DNA of 64,000 nt from Gammaproteobacteria bacterium (lineage in GTDB: Bacteria; Pseudomonadota; Gammaproteobacteria; Pseudomonadales; Pseudomonadaceae), in assembly GCA_012728315.1 (NCBI GenBank), contig JAAYFI010000020.1, positions 1-64,000 of the forward strand, in the 5' to 3' direction. Positions 28,201-37,791 of the stretch are shown here, in pieces. The notes beneath the pieces were generated by a model. That model had not been told where the DNA came from and did not search any database. It was given only the letters and a program-made list of their open reading frames with translations. A program made the position numbers and the translations under genes. The stretch's first letter is position 1. The number at the start of each line of letters is the position of its first letter.

Positions 28201-28596
28201 GCTGCCATCGAAACTAAACACAGCAGCCAATCGTACTTCGCCATCGCTACCGGCCAGCGTGGCACTGATGCCGCTGATAGTTTTTCCTGGACGCACAATG
28301 TGGGACTGGCCACCACTGCCGTCACCAGCACCCGCCACCCCTCGCACATAAGAGACCAAATCGCGATCACTTTCATGCCCACCTGTTGAAGCAAGGTTGT
28401 ATTTAGGGTTGGTGCCCAGCAGCGTCATTAAGGCATCGACCAAGGTTGTTTTACCACTGCCTGTCGGTCCTACAATGGCGGTTCCTGCTGGGTCGATATC
28501 GGCACTGTGATATCCTTCAAAACCGCCCCAGTTATACAGTTCCAGTTGTTGTAGGCGGTAGCTTGGTTCTAAATGCAAAGTTGACTGCCCGCTCAT
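25282..28596 (-). CDS. jetC: Wadjet JetC, SMC-like ATPase
   Basis: A 1104-residue SMC/MukB-like motor that extrudes DNA loops. Visible are the N-terminal Walker A GPTGSGKTTLVDALM, two long coiled-coil arms with a hinge region in the middle, the signature SQGGSGGEKEIIASY, and Walker B IVLDEAFSRSSH near the C-terminus. The head ATPase motifs are complete. The start overlaps the jetB stop by 4 bases (ATGA), and the end overlaps jetD, so expression is coupled. The protein senses and helps cleave small circular DNA with JetA, JetB and JetD. Confidence 0.95.
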   Translation of the reverse strand: MSGQSTLHLEPSYRLQQLELYNWGGFEGYHSADIDPAGTAIVGPTGSGKTTLVDALMTLLGTNPKYNLASTGGHESDRDLVSYVRGVAGAGDGSGGQSHIVRPGKTISGISATLAGSDGEVRLAAVFSFDGSSSAATDLQKIWLFATGAQQHLQHWLTLYSEGGLRALRQWAKDSDGLWLYANNKRNYLARARDFFEVRENAFNLLNRAAGLKQLNSIDEIFRELVLDDCAQFIRAKEVADSFDDLTAIYQEIEVARKQIAGLLPVQLYWREHQQLDEDWQQQQQRCEHFPLWFAAHSHQRWQLEQQRLQQAQDLASSAVDEADAQHAQQQYYNEQLHAEYLQLGGDSIKVLEEKKTDRQALRQERERKARDYQTMAAALQLDNRIERGALQANQAQLEQSLPQWQQTADRLTEQAFEQGVTQHQLAQQLAQYKEELEDALQHPTSNITPPYRQLRAQLAEALDMDEELLPFVAELVQVKPEEHAWRGAIERALGGHRLRLLVPEAQMQQALSWVNSRNNRLHVRLLEVRPVETTTQFFTDGFTRKLDYKQHPYREAVKHLLAGLDRHCVADVSQLHRTEHAMTIEGTLSGRSGFFDKQDQRRLDQDWQTGFDNQDRLRQLKQQVEHCETELKAANNALKQARSLADDANNRLKLAERFLQLSFTELDYLSVQKELDVIQEQLARMTAPDSDLTAARLAYEQGQARLAELDVNKTEAHKALARCQEQEKQAARQVKQLADKLVGIEPLAHAAEFTQFSARLERCALENLLQLEREIYSELSQKRDQLANRRAEKETDLGKAMTKAQTLDRGQLAEVGTDLQDVPEYLQRLQQLTEEDLPAKQQRFKAYLNRSSEDGVRQLMSEIEDEVLRIHDRLEDVNNTLQRVDFQPGRYLQIVASNVQHESLRTFNAARDRLNSARFVEDEGESHYQALQVIVALLRDAVERQRTQPAKALLDPRFRLEFKVADIDRMTGEVIETRSGSQGGSGGEKEIIASYVLTASLSYALCPDGSRYPLFATIVLDEAFSRSSHAVAGRIIAALAEFGLHPLFVTPNKEMRLLRNHTRSAIIVHRRGQASSLTCLSWEKLDEMAQTRLEHEIAHEIPG

Positions 28597-29297
28597 GCCT
28601 GCTCCTCCCTGTTTTCTACATCCGAAGTTTGTTCAAGCAGTTGTTGCAACAGAGCTTCCAAGGTTTCCGGGTTGGCTAGATGGGCAATTAACGGGCGAAT
28701 CTGTACCCGCCCGTGGCTATCTGGGTCAGTCACTACGCCGTGAGCTTTCAATTGATTAAGTAGGGTAAGAAGGCGGCTTTTCTCCTTGCTCTCGCTACCG
28801 CTGTCACCCATCACGCCACTCATTAAAGCCACCAACTCATCCACGGCGACCCAAGCATTACTATCACCTAGCCCTGCTTCCTGTTCATGGCTGACAAAGA
28901 GCTGACGTAAAAAAGCCAGCAGCACCGACTGCTCTAACGTCAAGCGCTGACGTCTAACTAATGGATGTGACCAATCACCCTCAACGGTTGCTTGGTCATC
29001 ACGCCAAACGCGCAAAAATACCAAGCCGCGCACATCATCCACGCGGGCTTGTAAATCCAGTGGCTCTAAGAGTGCATTTAACTGTGGCAGCTCATGCATG
29101 GCTGTGCGATACAAGTTAGGTTTGTGCGCCTGCTCGAGCAGACCATCACTGAGTAACGCTTGCAGCGCTTCACGCAAACGCTGTGCAGTACGTGCTGAGT
29201 CCGCGGTAACCTCCTGCTCTGTAGTCTGAGCCTCACTGTCTTCAAGCTTTGACTCAACTAGTGAGCGTGCGGTCATCTGGTCAAAAATATTGGTCAT
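28593..29297 (-). CDS. jetB: Wadjet JetB, MukE-like subunit (DUF4194)
   Basis: About 234 residues of predicted winged-helix, KITE-type fold, rich in helices (RTAQRLREALQALLSDGLLEQA; FLRQLFVSHEQEA). DUF4194 proteins form the MukE-like part of the Wadjet condensin. I take the ATG at 29297, two bases after the jetA stop, giving MTNIFDQMTARS; a longer frame from 29369 would overlap jetA by 70 bases without reason. Confidence 0.92.
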   Translation of the reverse strand: MTNIFDQMTARSLVESKLEDSEAQTTEQEVTADSARTAQRLREALQALLSDGLLEQAHKPNLYRTAMHELPQLNALLEPLDLQARVDDVRGLVFLRVWRDDQATVEGDWSHPLVRRQRLTLEQSVLLAFLRQLFVSHEQEAGLGDSNAWVAVDELVALMSGVMGDSGSESKEKSRLLTLLNQLKAHGVVTDPDSHGRVQIRPLIAHLANPETLEALLQQLLEQTSDVENREEQA

Positions 29298-29299
29298 TT

Positions 29300-30802
29300 T
29301 TATAGGTCCAAGTCCAGGTCTGCCAGCGCAGAACTCTCTAGTCGCGTCACTGGCAAGCGATACTGCCATTGGTTGCCGTCGGCATCTTCAAGTCTCAATA
29401 CCTCATGCTCTTCGGCAATTTCAATGCCTGCTTCACGTGCCATTGCAATCCACATGCTGAGGGTCTCTAGATCGTAGGTCATGGGTATTTGGCTAGCCAG
29501 CTCACCCAAGGTCATAGGCCGCCCATGCTGAGCCAACACCTCGAGTGTATCGCGCAGCATTTGCTCACGGTTTAAACCCTCAAACGCAGCCCAGAACTCA
29601 TCATCGAGCTGCTCTAATGACTCATCTGTGGAGGTGAAGTCTGGGGTGGTATCAGTGTCATCATCCAGCACTTTATAGCGCAGCCGCTCTGGTACGGACA
29701 CATTACCCAGCGCAACGCCAAGTGGCGGTAAAGCCGCTGGTGTACGCCTCAAGCTGGCTGCCGACCAGTCCAAGCTATGGGCGCGAGCGAGAATGTCATT
29801 GAGCAGCAAACCGACCCGATGATGCTCAGCCGCCAGCCCGCTTTTAATAAAGCCACGCACATCTTGCTCACTACGGGAGCGGGCACGCAACACCATTTGG
29901 CTTTCGCCAGACAGCTTCAGCCGCAGCCAGCGCAATTCAAGCATTTGTTGTTTATTCAATGCGCGTTCCGCTGCCGGATGCGCCAAAATATTACGGACGC
30001 GCTCAGTCATCAGCTTTAGTTCACTAGACTCGCCCAGTTGTTGCATAAAGCTATCAAACACCCGACCCTCGGCAGTGTTAAGCAGGTTTTCTTGCCCGTC
30101 TAACAACTGTTCCAAGACATCGCCACGGTGTACACCCTCAGCCATCATGCTTTGTCGCAATAGGCGATCCGCCGCGCGCCATGAGTCTTCCACGCGCCGA
30201 AAATCCGCGCTTAGGCCCGTCGCTAACACATAGACTTCGCGTATTGCCTCCACCGCAGCAGCCTCGGGTAAGACCTCGACCTTGCCCGCCTCAACGTCGG
30301 TTAGCTCTTGCTGCAACCGAGCAATTTGCCCCCGCAAGGCATCGGCTCGGTTGACCGGATCAGCATCTAAGCCGGTTTCCAGCTTACGGATTTGCTCTTG
30401 CACCACAGACAAACGCGAGGCGGTGGACGTCATAATGCGGTTATCTAATGAGTCGATAAACTGCACCGCACGGTTTAAAGCATCGGTTTCATACAAACGC
30501 TGCCCACGTTCAACCACCAACCCCCGCTTAATCCATTCACGCAGCTCACGTCCAGCCTGCTGCTGCGGATTATCCACATCCACTTTAAAGTCAGGGTGAT
30601 TCGCGAACTCCAGCAACATCTGCGTCAATGCCTGCAACGCATCTTCTTCAGCAATACCGCCTTCGCGACTTTGATTAGCAAACAAACCCGTTAAACAGCC
30701 CAGCATTAAAGGCGCACGTGGCGACACCAGCAAGCGCCAAGCCGGATGCTGCTGACGGGCATCCATATACTGACTGACACGCTGGCGAATGGGTAAATTC
30801 AT
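29300..30802 (-). CDS. jetA: Wadjet JetA, MukF-like kleisin (DUF3375)
   Basis: A 500-residue DUF3375 protein, the kleisin that links the two JetC heads. The N-terminus (LPIRQRVSQYMDARQQHPAWRLL) and the acidic C-terminal region (DDDTDTTPDFTSTDESLEQLDDEFW, then a winged-helix-like REQMLRDTLEVLAQHGRPMTLGELA) fit the family, and the length is normal. It is the first gene of jetABCD. The 228 bases upstream (30803-31030) show no gene and should hold the operon promoter. Confidence 0.93.
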   Translation of the reverse strand: MNLPIRQRVSQYMDARQQHPAWRLLVSPRAPLMLGCLTGLFANQSREGGIAEEDALQALTQMLLEFANHPDFKVDVDNPQQQAGRELREWIKRGLVVERGQRLYETDALNRAVQFIDSLDNRIMTSTASRLSVVQEQIRKLETGLDADPVNRADALRGQIARLQQELTDVEAGKVEVLPEAAAVEAIREVYVLATGLSADFRRVEDSWRAADRLLRQSMMAEGVHRGDVLEQLLDGQENLLNTAEGRVFDSFMQQLGESSELKLMTERVRNILAHPAAERALNKQQMLELRWLRLKLSGESQMVLRARSRSEQDVRGFIKSGLAAEHHRVGLLLNDILARAHSLDWSAASLRRTPAALPPLGVALGNVSVPERLRYKVLDDDTDTTPDFTSTDESLEQLDDEFWAAFEGLNREQMLRDTLEVLAQHGRPMTLGELASQIPMTYDLETLSMWIAMAREAGIEIAEEHEVLRLEDADGNQWQYRLPVTRLESSALADLDLDL

Positions 30803-31030
30803 GATTTAGGCTGATTCCATGGCAGTAGAGCGAACATTGATTCGCACCTTCCCCTCTATCTTTAGCAAGGCCTTATCATACAGCCTTGTTTTGTGTAGGT
30901 TAAACACCATTCTGCACACCGAATGTTCCGGCTTGGCTAGCTATCCAACTCTGATTTTCACTTAAAACTTACCTAACGCTTGGCAAGACAGGCTGTATTG
31001 CCAACAGTGCAACAGGCACTCATACTCGCT

Positions 31031-31519
31031 TTAGGGCTTTTTATGGTTCGCAAAGCATAAGCAGGTAACTCCGGTAGCTCGCTGGAAGTCCGGTAAAATT
31101 CGATCAGCGTTATTGGCCCAAATAAGCGCACGGGCAGTCGCTAAAGCATCACCTGCCGCATTGCGTTCAGATATCTCCAAATACACATGGCCATTTTTAG
31201 CCTGCACCTGCATGACTTCAACTAATGTTCAAACACCTTGCTGAAAAGCACACGCAACCACCCTTTGAACATTATTAAGCAGCTGGGATAAAGGTATGCC
31301 TTTGCTGGTTGCCATTGAATAGATTGCAGCCTGCTCACCGCTGTTAACAGGACTTTGTATCTGAGCTGCTTGCAACTCACTAGGCAGCCAACGATGAAAC
31401 GGCGCAAGATCGGTGCCTGCAGGTATGTACCATTTTCTCGCCTGCACATCCCAGCGAGCACCCAATACTTTGGCATCGTCTTTTTCTTTGTACGGCACGT
31501 CAAGGTATGTTTTTATCAT
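31031..31519 (-). pseudogene. DUF5710 / XseA-like protein relic with in-frame TGA
   Basis: Two pieces in one frame. The upstream piece (31519-31229) is a DUF5710 domain (TYLDVPYKEKDDAKVLGARWD, KWYIPAGTDL) followed by a linker ending FQQGV. A TGA at 31231-31229 then interrupts, and the frame continues TLVEVMQVQAKNGHVYLEISERN, the N-terminal OB-fold text of exodeoxyribonuclease VII large subunit homologues, which in related mobile-element proteins reads GVW-T-VEV at this point. So TGG probably mutated to TGA. The sequence then stops soon after RATGVT, where XseA relatives continue for a long way, so the 3' part is lost too. Such DUF5710-XseA proteins occur on plasmids and integrative elements. 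Confidence 0.78.
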
Positions 31520-31623
31520 TAATGATTGACCTCTCCCTAGCCAAGAGGATGTAAGCGCCGCCAAACTTGTTAGTCTATTATGCTTAGAAACGCACTCATA
31601 ACCCAGACGACACAGTTTTATTT

Positions 31624-32919
31624 TTAGCTAATACTTAAAGTGAAACCCTGACTACCAAAGCCTTTAGTTAAATCAAAAAACTTAACTTCAACAGATACTG
31701 GATCGTTGCGCCCTGCGAGACCTTCAAAACAATAATTAACTTGAATGCTATCGGTGGTTTCTGTTTTTGGATAAATCAGCACAACGCTTTTACAATTAGT
31801 GTATTTATTAGCATAAGCAAACATTTGATACATATCAGCTTGCGAAATGCCGGCTTTATCCTTATCAGCTTCGTCAAGTAGCTTCCACTTGGTATCGGCA
31901 ACTATAACGCCGTTCTCTATAACGATGTCTGGCTTTAGCGAAAAAACATTCTTGCCGTCTTTCGTAGCTAAAAAATGACCGCTGTCTTGTAATGATACTT
32001 TCTCGCCATGGATACGTTTTAGCCAAGCCCCAACATAGGACTCAAACAATAAATTCATATCAAACAGCAGCGCAAAAGCTAGCGTGTTACCTTTATGGGG
32101 CGTAAAGCTTTCACTTAGCAAAAACAATCGGCTCCAGATAAGAATTTGCTCATACTCTTTTATTTGTCGATTAAGCTTGAATCGGCTAAATGCTACTCTA
32201 ATATCTTTCACGGGCTGCACTTGATCAAAGACAAACAAAGCCTCACGAAGACGCTGTTGATTTTTTGCTGATTGCGAGAACCTATAAAGATGTTGCAGCG
32301 TAGATTTAATAATACGATTTTCTATACGGTTGACTTGATATTCATCAAAGGCTACAAAAAATCGTTCTTTATGCACTAAGTTATGCTTGATTTGCTCTGA
32401 AAAAAGCAACTTACCCTTCAAAAAAGGCGAGTTTTCTACATAGCCAATATAATCACTTTTTATACCACGGCGAATGAGTAGCTCTAGCTCGTCCAAAAAC
32501 ATACTGATAAACACTTCAAGTAGAGGCATGCACTGGGTTTTTAATGTGGCAGAGTTTGCCTGCTTAAACGGACTGTTACGCAAAGTTCTGAGCATGTTAA
32601 TTACAATGCCTCGCACCTCCTCATGGTTTTCAGCGCCCGACTTGTGTGCAATTTTTGGTAGTATTTCGATAGTCAACCCATCTTTAAGCTGAATAACTCC
32701 AATATAGTTTTGCGCTTGTAAAAACTTTACCCTTCCAGCCTGACCTAACCTTAAATAATTACTAGCATCATCTAAATTATTAGATAGAACAAAATCTTCT
32801 AAAGCCTCAAATTGATTCTTGGTAACGGTTACATAACCGCCACCAAGATTTTCACGCGCAGTAATACGCTGATACTCTGTAATCACAATGTGATTTTTAT
32901 TGTACATATATGCTGCCAT
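31624..32919 (-). CDS. mcrC: McrC, nuclease subunit of McrBC type IV restriction
   Basis: A 431-residue McrC family protein. The N-terminal half binds McrB (VIQLKDGLTIEILPKI is the typical early strand pair), and the C-terminal nuclease core shows SLKPDIVIENGVIVADTKWK, the D...DxK form of the PD-(D/E)xK fold. It follows mcrB by 18 bases. With McrB it cuts DNA carrying modified cytosines. Length and motifs look intact. Confidence 0.93.
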   Translation of the reverse strand: MAAYMYNKNHIVITEYQRITARENLGGGYVTVTKNQFEALEDFVLSNNLDDASNYLRLGQAGRVKFLQAQNYIGVIQLKDGLTIEILPKIAHKSGAENHEEVRGIVINMLRTLRNSPFKQANSATLKTQCMPLLEVFISMFLDELELLIRRGIKSDYIGYVENSPFLKGKLLFSEQIKHNLVHKERFFVAFDEYQVNRIENRIIKSTLQHLYRFSQSAKNQQRLREALFVFDQVQPVKDIRVAFSRFKLNRQIKEYEQILIWSRLFLLSESFTPHKGNTLAFALLFDMNLLFESYVGAWLKRIHGEKVSLQDSGHFLATKDGKNVFSLKPDIVIENGVIVADTKWKLLDEADKDKAGISQADMYQMFAYANKYTNCKSVVLIYPKTETTDSIQVNYCFEGLAGRNDPVSVEVKFFDLTKGFGSQGFTLSIS

Positions 32920-32937
32920 CTCTAGTGCGTTTTACTG

Positions 32938-34779
32938 CTATTTCGCAGGGTCTGATTTCAAACCAGCTGTGATTTTCAAATATGCATCTACACTAAAGTC
33001 TGATTTCACTTTGTACTCAGTAGCTTCTGTCATATATTCATCGTAGCTACAACCTAAAACATCTTGACCAGACAAAGTTTTAGCATCTATAAAGCAATCA
33101 GTGCTCTTATCAAAATTTGATTTATCGTACCCTTCTATTTGATTTTTATGCTCCCCTAAAACTAGTTGGATTTTCTCCCAGTCATCATAAAAATATTCTT
33201 GAAGCAACGGAATTAACTTACAGCGGAAGACATTATCTAAATCTGCCTTATTTTCTATACCCATCAAGTACGCATGCCCTATCTGATGTTCACGGTCATA
33301 AAGGTAAGTAATGCGTTGATTTATTTTTTCAAGCAGGATCGTAAGGTTAATTCCTTCTATTTCTTTATTCTCCAGTAAGCTTGCATCGGGCATCATCTCC
33401 ACAAACTCAAAACGGCGACGTAATGCTGTATCCATTAATGCAATACTGCGATCGGCGGTATTCATTGTGCCAATAATATAGAGATTGCTGGGCACACCAA
33501 ATAGTTTTATATTATGATTTTTATCATCCTCATCCTCATCCTCATCGTCCCACTCATCACTCTCACCCCAAACTCCGACAAGGTCGCTTTGGCTATATGG
33601 TAAACTAACTTTTATTTCATTATCTGCATTAAGACGCTTATCTTTTTCAAGCAAGGTTATAAGCTCACCAAATATCTTTGATATATTGCCTCGATTAATT
33701 TCATCAATTATTAAAACATGATTGCGTTTTGGATTCTCTAGGGCTTTTTTACATATAGCTTTAAATATTCCGTCCTCAACCCTATACACAACATTACTAG
33801 TTTTTTCATCTATTGATGGTTTAATTCCTTCTACAAATTCCTCGTATCCATAACTTTGGTGAAAAGTTGTAAAATATATCTGTTTATTATCAACCAGTTC
33901 TCGATATTTCTTTCTTAACAGATCATCTATATCTGACTTTGTTACGACCTCCTGCTCAACCTCACTCGCTTGTGCAACCTCTTCAGCAAACTCTCGCAGG
34001 GGTAGCTCAGGGTCAATTTTATATACTGCAGCAAGAGCATGCATAACGGTATTGTACGTTTTCCCTGTACCTGGAGGTCCGTACAAAATTATATTCAATG
34101 AAACCGGTCCAAACGTTTCAGAACTTTCATCTGCAGTTAATTCGGTACGAACAAGATTGTCATTTTTATTTTTACTGTCTTTAGGGATAAGCGCCCATTT
34201 ACTGCGTGAAAATTCATAAATACTCTGCATATCAGACTTAGCATATTCCATCATAAGTGTTCTATATGCTTGAGAAGGCTTCCTCTCTTTTGTAAGAGTA
34301 GTTAAGGCCTCTGAAGAAAAAATATCCGGGATAAGGTCTTCTTTGCTATATAAAAAAGCAATCTTCCATTTAAAGCTAGACCACAAGCCTTGCTGCTCTT
34401 CAATTACAGATGCAACCCTATCAAACCCAACATTACTTTGAGCTGTTTTAGCAATTAAGATAACACTAGCTTTTACAGTCTCGAATGCCTCTTCTGCTGA
34501 TTCACCATGTTTCTGATGCCAAGCATAAACATCATCTTGAAGATAATTTCTTATTTCACTCTCTTTATTCTTTCGATATATTCCAAATTTAGCTGAACTC
34601 CCTCCCAATATACTGCCTATACTTGGAGTATTGCGCTCTATATCATAACAAAATCCAGTTTTATCCCCACTAGAAACATAATCATCTAGTGTCATTTTAC
34701 TTAATCTTTTCAATGTCCATTTACGTACAAACTCCAACTTTGTATCTTTAGCTATATCTATTTTATTTTTTCTTGTCAT
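32938..34779 (-). CDS. mcrB: McrB, GTP-dependent AAA+ motor of type IV restriction
   Basis: About 613 residues. The N-terminal 230 residues are a variable modified-DNA-recognition region; they contain [16 protein letters not shown] and no fold I can name. The AAA+ motor follows: Walker [19 protein letters not shown], Walker [20 protein letters not shown], and [23 protein letters not shown] with the MNTADRS element diagnostic of McrB. An acidic low-complexity insertion ([15 protein letters not shown]) precedes it. I prefer the ATG at 34779, preceded by GGGGA, to the GTG at 34791. Base composition is more AT-rich than the neighbouring Wadjet genes. Confidence 0.93.
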   Translation of the reverse strand: MTRKNKIDIAKDTKLEFVRKWTLKRLSKMTLDDYVSSGDKTGFCYDIERNTPSIGSILGGSSAKFGIYRKNKESEIRNYLQDDVYAWHQKHGESAEEAFETVKASVILIAKTAQSNVGFDRVASVIEEQQGLWSSFKWKIAFLYSKEDLIPDIFSSEALTTLTKERKPSQAYRTLMMEYAKSDMQSIYEFSRSKWALIPKDSKNKNDNLVRTELTADESSETFGPVSLNIILYGPPGTGKTYNTVMHALAAVYKIDPELPLREFAEEVAQASEVEQEVVTKSDIDDLLRKKYRELVDNKQIYFTTFHQSYGYEEFVEGIKPSIDEKTSNVVYRVEDGIFKAICKKALENPKRNHVLIIDEINRGNISKIFGELITLLEKDKRLNADNEIKVSLPYSQSDLVGVWGESDEWDDEDEDEDDKNHNIKLFGVPSNLYIIGTMNTADRSIALMDTALRRRFEFVEMMPDASLLENKEIEGINLTILLEKINQRITYLYDREHQIGHAYLMGIENKADLDNVFRCKLIPLLQEYFYDDWEKIQLVLGEHKNQIEGYDKSNFDKSTDCFIDAKTLSGQDVLGCSYDEYMTEATEYKVKSDFSVDAYLKITAGLKSDPAK

Positions 34780-34855
34780 TTCAATCCCCACTGCAAAAAA
34801 ATAATATTTAATATAAAAACTGAAAAATTACATTTTAGAATATTGAATAAAGCTT

Positions 34856-36895
34856 TCAAAACCCAATCCGCCGTTTCTTAGCTACTTCTTTAAAGCTCAT
34901 TTCATGCGCTAAGGCGGTAACTAATTCAACCCCGTTTTTTAACGGCTTAAATCTCGCTTGGCGCTCCACAGCTGCAAAATCACCTGGGGTCAGCCATTGT
35001 AATGATGGCAGATTGTCATACATCGCCGCAGCTCTTGGCAAACCCAGCTTGCGGCAGCTTCGATCGAGCATTTTTTTCACCTGCTGCTGATTTAAATAGT
35101 TAAAGCCCGCCTTTAAATCAAAGCGCCGTAACACAGCCTGATCCAGCCCTTCCATGCGGTTGGTGGAGGCAATAAAAACACCCTCAAAACTTTCCATCTG
35201 GGTCAGCATTTCATTGACCATGCTCACTTCCCAGCTGCGGTTGGCGCCAGCACGCTCGGCCAAGAAGCTGTCCACTTCATCAATCAACAAAATGCCTTCT
35301 TGTGCGGCAGCCTCCTTAAAGGCAGCGGCAATGTTCGCTTCATTGTCGCCCACATATTTACCCAGCAAGTCCGAGGCGCGTTTAACCAACAAGGGCATGC
35401 CTAATTGCTGTGCCAACCAGCGCGCATAGGCGGTCTTGCCTGTGCCGGGCGGGCCATACAGACAAATTCGCGCTTCGGGATTGCGCTTTAGCATCGGCAC
35501 CATGGCGGCCAAGTCCGCATCCGCCTGAATAAATGCCGGGTCATAACTGACAGTTTGCTTATCTGTGGCCTGCTCTTGCCACTCATAACCCTGCGCCTGC
35601 AAGGTGCTCGCCATCAGCGTTTCCATTGCACTATCAAAGCTGAGCTGCTCACAAGCCACGTTGCTGGCTACACGGGCGGCACGCTGAATAATCGCTGGGC
35701 TAAGATGCTCTTGCCGTGCCAGACGGCGCAGCAATGTAGGGCTTACTTCGGCTGGGCTGTATTTTTTTAGTACCTTGTAGCGTTGCTGCTCATCCGGTAG
35801 CGGCAGCTCAATCACCACGTCAAAGCGGCGAATAAAGGCTGGGTCCATACAAAACACCGAGTTAGCAATCCAGATCGCCGGAATGCTATTGCCTTCGAGT
35901 ATCTGATTCACCCAAGATTTACTGGTGCGTCCATCGGCATCCAGATATTCGGCAAAGACCTCTTCCACTTCGTCAAATAACAGCATGGTTTTCTGATTGG
36001 AAAAAAAATGCTGTGCCGTGCGATAACCGCGCACTCGCTCTCTGGGCTGAATGGGATCACCCTCAGCGTTCTCACACAACACATCGTAAAGCGTGCAGCC
36101 TACTGCTTTGGCCAAGCGGCGTGCCAGCTGGGTTTTACCCGTTCCGGGGCGACCATAGAGCAGAATATTGACACCGGACTGCCTGTTACGCGTTGCCGCT
36201 TGCAGATAGCGCAGAGCAATATCCAACTCTTGGCTTATTTCTGGGTAATCCGAAAGACGCAACACTGGTGCGGGCGCTTGGCGCACTGCGCCGCGTAGCA
36301 GCGCATCGGCCGTGGCTGGGCCCTCCAAAATAACCTCGGTCAGACTGCTAGACTCCAATAGCATTTTTTCACCCAGCTCACTGGGCCACTCGTGAACATG
36401 AAAGCTATAGTCGAACAACAAAAAACCACAGCGCAACAGCAGGCTATTACGGGACAAGGCCTGTGCAACGTATTGCTCTTCGAGCTGCAAAAGGCTAGCC
36501 AACAGCCTAAACATCTCGCGCTTGCCCATTTTCCCGACTGCCTCGGCTGCTTGATTCAAGGCCGGCTCAGTGTTTAGGCAAACCGCAAACTCCAGCAGTC
36601 TGCACTCAGCCTCCGACAGTCCTGCCAGCTTGCTGATTTGCCGAACATTGCGCAGCAGTTTTGCAGGCAAAGTAGCGCTGGGATGTTTCTCCTCCTTACG
36701 CAGTTCATGCCTGAGCTGGCGGCGCACCTTGGGCATCTCGGCGTCGAGCCAGTCTTCGGGATCGTCCTCCCAGATACTGGCCAACAACAACTCAGGCTCA
36801 TCCAAATAGGGCAAGCGCAACATACCCCGATGACTGACCAGTAACTGCAAAATCCAGTGACGAATCCGCGGATTTAAACGGGTAGTTGTTTGCAT
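34856..36895 (-). CDS. Twin AAA+ ATPase, CDC48-like
   Basis: About 679 residues with two AAA+ modules. The N-terminal 230 residues are helical and unassigned. Module 1 has Walker A LYGRPGTGKTQLARRLA and Walker B MLLFDEVEEVFAEYL; module 2 has [32 protein letters not shown] and FIASTNRMEGLDQAVLRRFDLK with the arginine finger. Both active sites look complete, so it should be a hexameric unfoldase or remodeller. The ATG at 36895 has AGGAG upstream and is preferred over a GTG at 36964. It is divergent from a small gene and a WYL regulator, which together may form one regulated unit. Confidence 0.85.
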   Translation of the reverse strand: MQTTTRLNPRIRHWILQLLVSHRGMLRLPYLDEPELLLASIWEDDPEDWLDAEMPKVRRQLRHELRKEEKHPSATLPAKLLRNVRQISKLAGLSEAECRLLEFAVCLNTEPALNQAAEAVGKMGKREMFRLLASLLQLEEQYVAQALSRNSLLLRCGFLLFDYSFHVHEWPSELGEKMLLESSSLTEVILEGPATADALLRGAVRQAPAPVLRLSDYPEISQELDIALRYLQAATRNRQSGVNILLYGRPGTGKTQLARRLAKAVGCTLYDVLCENAEGDPIQPRERVRGYRTAQHFFSNQKTMLLFDEVEEVFAEYLDADGRTSKSWVNQILEGNSIPAIWIANSVFCMDPAFIRRFDVVIELPLPDEQQRYKVLKKYSPAEVSPTLLRRLARQEHLSPAIIQRAARVASNVACEQLSFDSAMETLMASTLQAQGYEWQEQATDKQTVSYDPAFIQADADLAAMVPMLKRNPEARICLYGPPGTGKTAYARWLAQQLGMPLLVKRASDLLGKYVGDNEANIAAAFKEAAAQEGILLIDEVDSFLAERAGANRSWEVSMVNEMLTQMESFEGVFIASTNRMEGLDQAVLRRFDLKAGFNYLNQQQVKKMLDRSCRKLGLPRAAAMYDNLPSLQWLTPGDFAAVERQARFKPLKNGVELVTALAHEMSFKEVAKKRRIGF

Positions 36896-37128
36896 ACGCC
36901 TGTCTCCTAGCACTATTTTGTTGACGGCTTTATTATGCAACCTTAAAGCGACACTGAGCGTCACCTAATCCAGCTATAATGGTTCTAAATTTTGTCCAGG
37001 TTTCTGCTTGCCAAGCCTGTTAGGGCGCAGCTTTCATCTACAAAACGGCACAAGGTCAATAAAACGCTTCACTGCCGCTCTGGCTTTATCTAAGCAACGT
37101 AAAATCCACCTCCAAACAGGTACGCACA

Positions 37129-37758
37129 ATGAACACAATAAAAAAACTACAACCACCTGCTCACGGCCTTTACAGGATCAGTATTCGGGATTATCTCTTG
37201 AATCACCACGCTCAAAACACTGAGAACGAGCACGATGTTATAGACATTGAATTTCACATTGGCGCGCCTGATAACGAGCTACCTAAGCGCAAAGGCATGC
37301 ATCTGTTTATCGACCCAGCCGATTGCCTGCGCCGCCAGCTATCCACCGACGCATGGCAAATTCATGCTGTGCCTTCTATTACGAGCAATGATTTTCACCT
37401 CTGGGCACAGCAGGTTGTGCAACTCATGCTGGAAGCCATGCTGGGCAAAAACATGATTGGCTTTGAGTTTATTAGCGAGCTACGCAATCTGCTCCGGCAA
37501 ACGACAGAGCAGCGTATTGTTCTGCAACACGTACCGCTTGATAACGCTGAACAACTGAGCGAGCGCATGGCTGCTAGCGGCATAGAACACGCTTGGCTGG
37601 CCTTGTTCAGCCGTTCGCTACCCATGAACTTATATTCGCGCATGGTAACGCTGTTTGAACAGCATATTCCAGACGAGGGACGCTTTCTCAGCTCGGCAAA
37701 TATTCGCGATAAAGGCGAAGATTGCCTCATGCTGATGACAGTACAAGCGCGTCAATGA
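37129..37758 (+). CDS. Unrecognised 209-residue protein beside twin AAA+ ATPase
   Basis: I do not recognise the family. It is a soluble protein without cysteine-rich or membrane features, with a strand-rich start (DVIDIEFHIGAPDN), GMHLFIDPADCLRRQL and helical middle part (WAQQVVQLMLEAMLGKNMIGFEFISELRNLL). Codon use looks like its neighbours. It lies between the divergent AAA+ gene and the WYL regulator, 33 bases before the latter, so it is probably cotranscribed with the regulator and may be a substrate adaptor for the ATPase. Confidence 0.6.
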   Translation: MNTIKKLQPPAHGLYRISIRDYLLNHHAQNTENEHDVIDIEFHIGAPDNELPKRKGMHLFIDPADCLRRQLSTDAWQIHAVPSITSNDFHLWAQQVVQLMLEAMLGKNMIGFEFISELRNLLRQTTEQRIVLQHVPLDNAEQLSERMAASGIEHAWLALFSRSLPMNLYSRMVTLFEQHIPDEGRFLSSANIRDKGEDCLMLMTVQARQ

Positions 37759-37791
37759 GTGGACTACAGGCTTTAAAAACGGGAGCACAAC

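Noticed and set aside
29298-29369. Upstream-extended jetB start
   Set aside because: It would overlap jetA by 70 bases; the ATG at 29297 directly after the jetA stop fits the tight operon.
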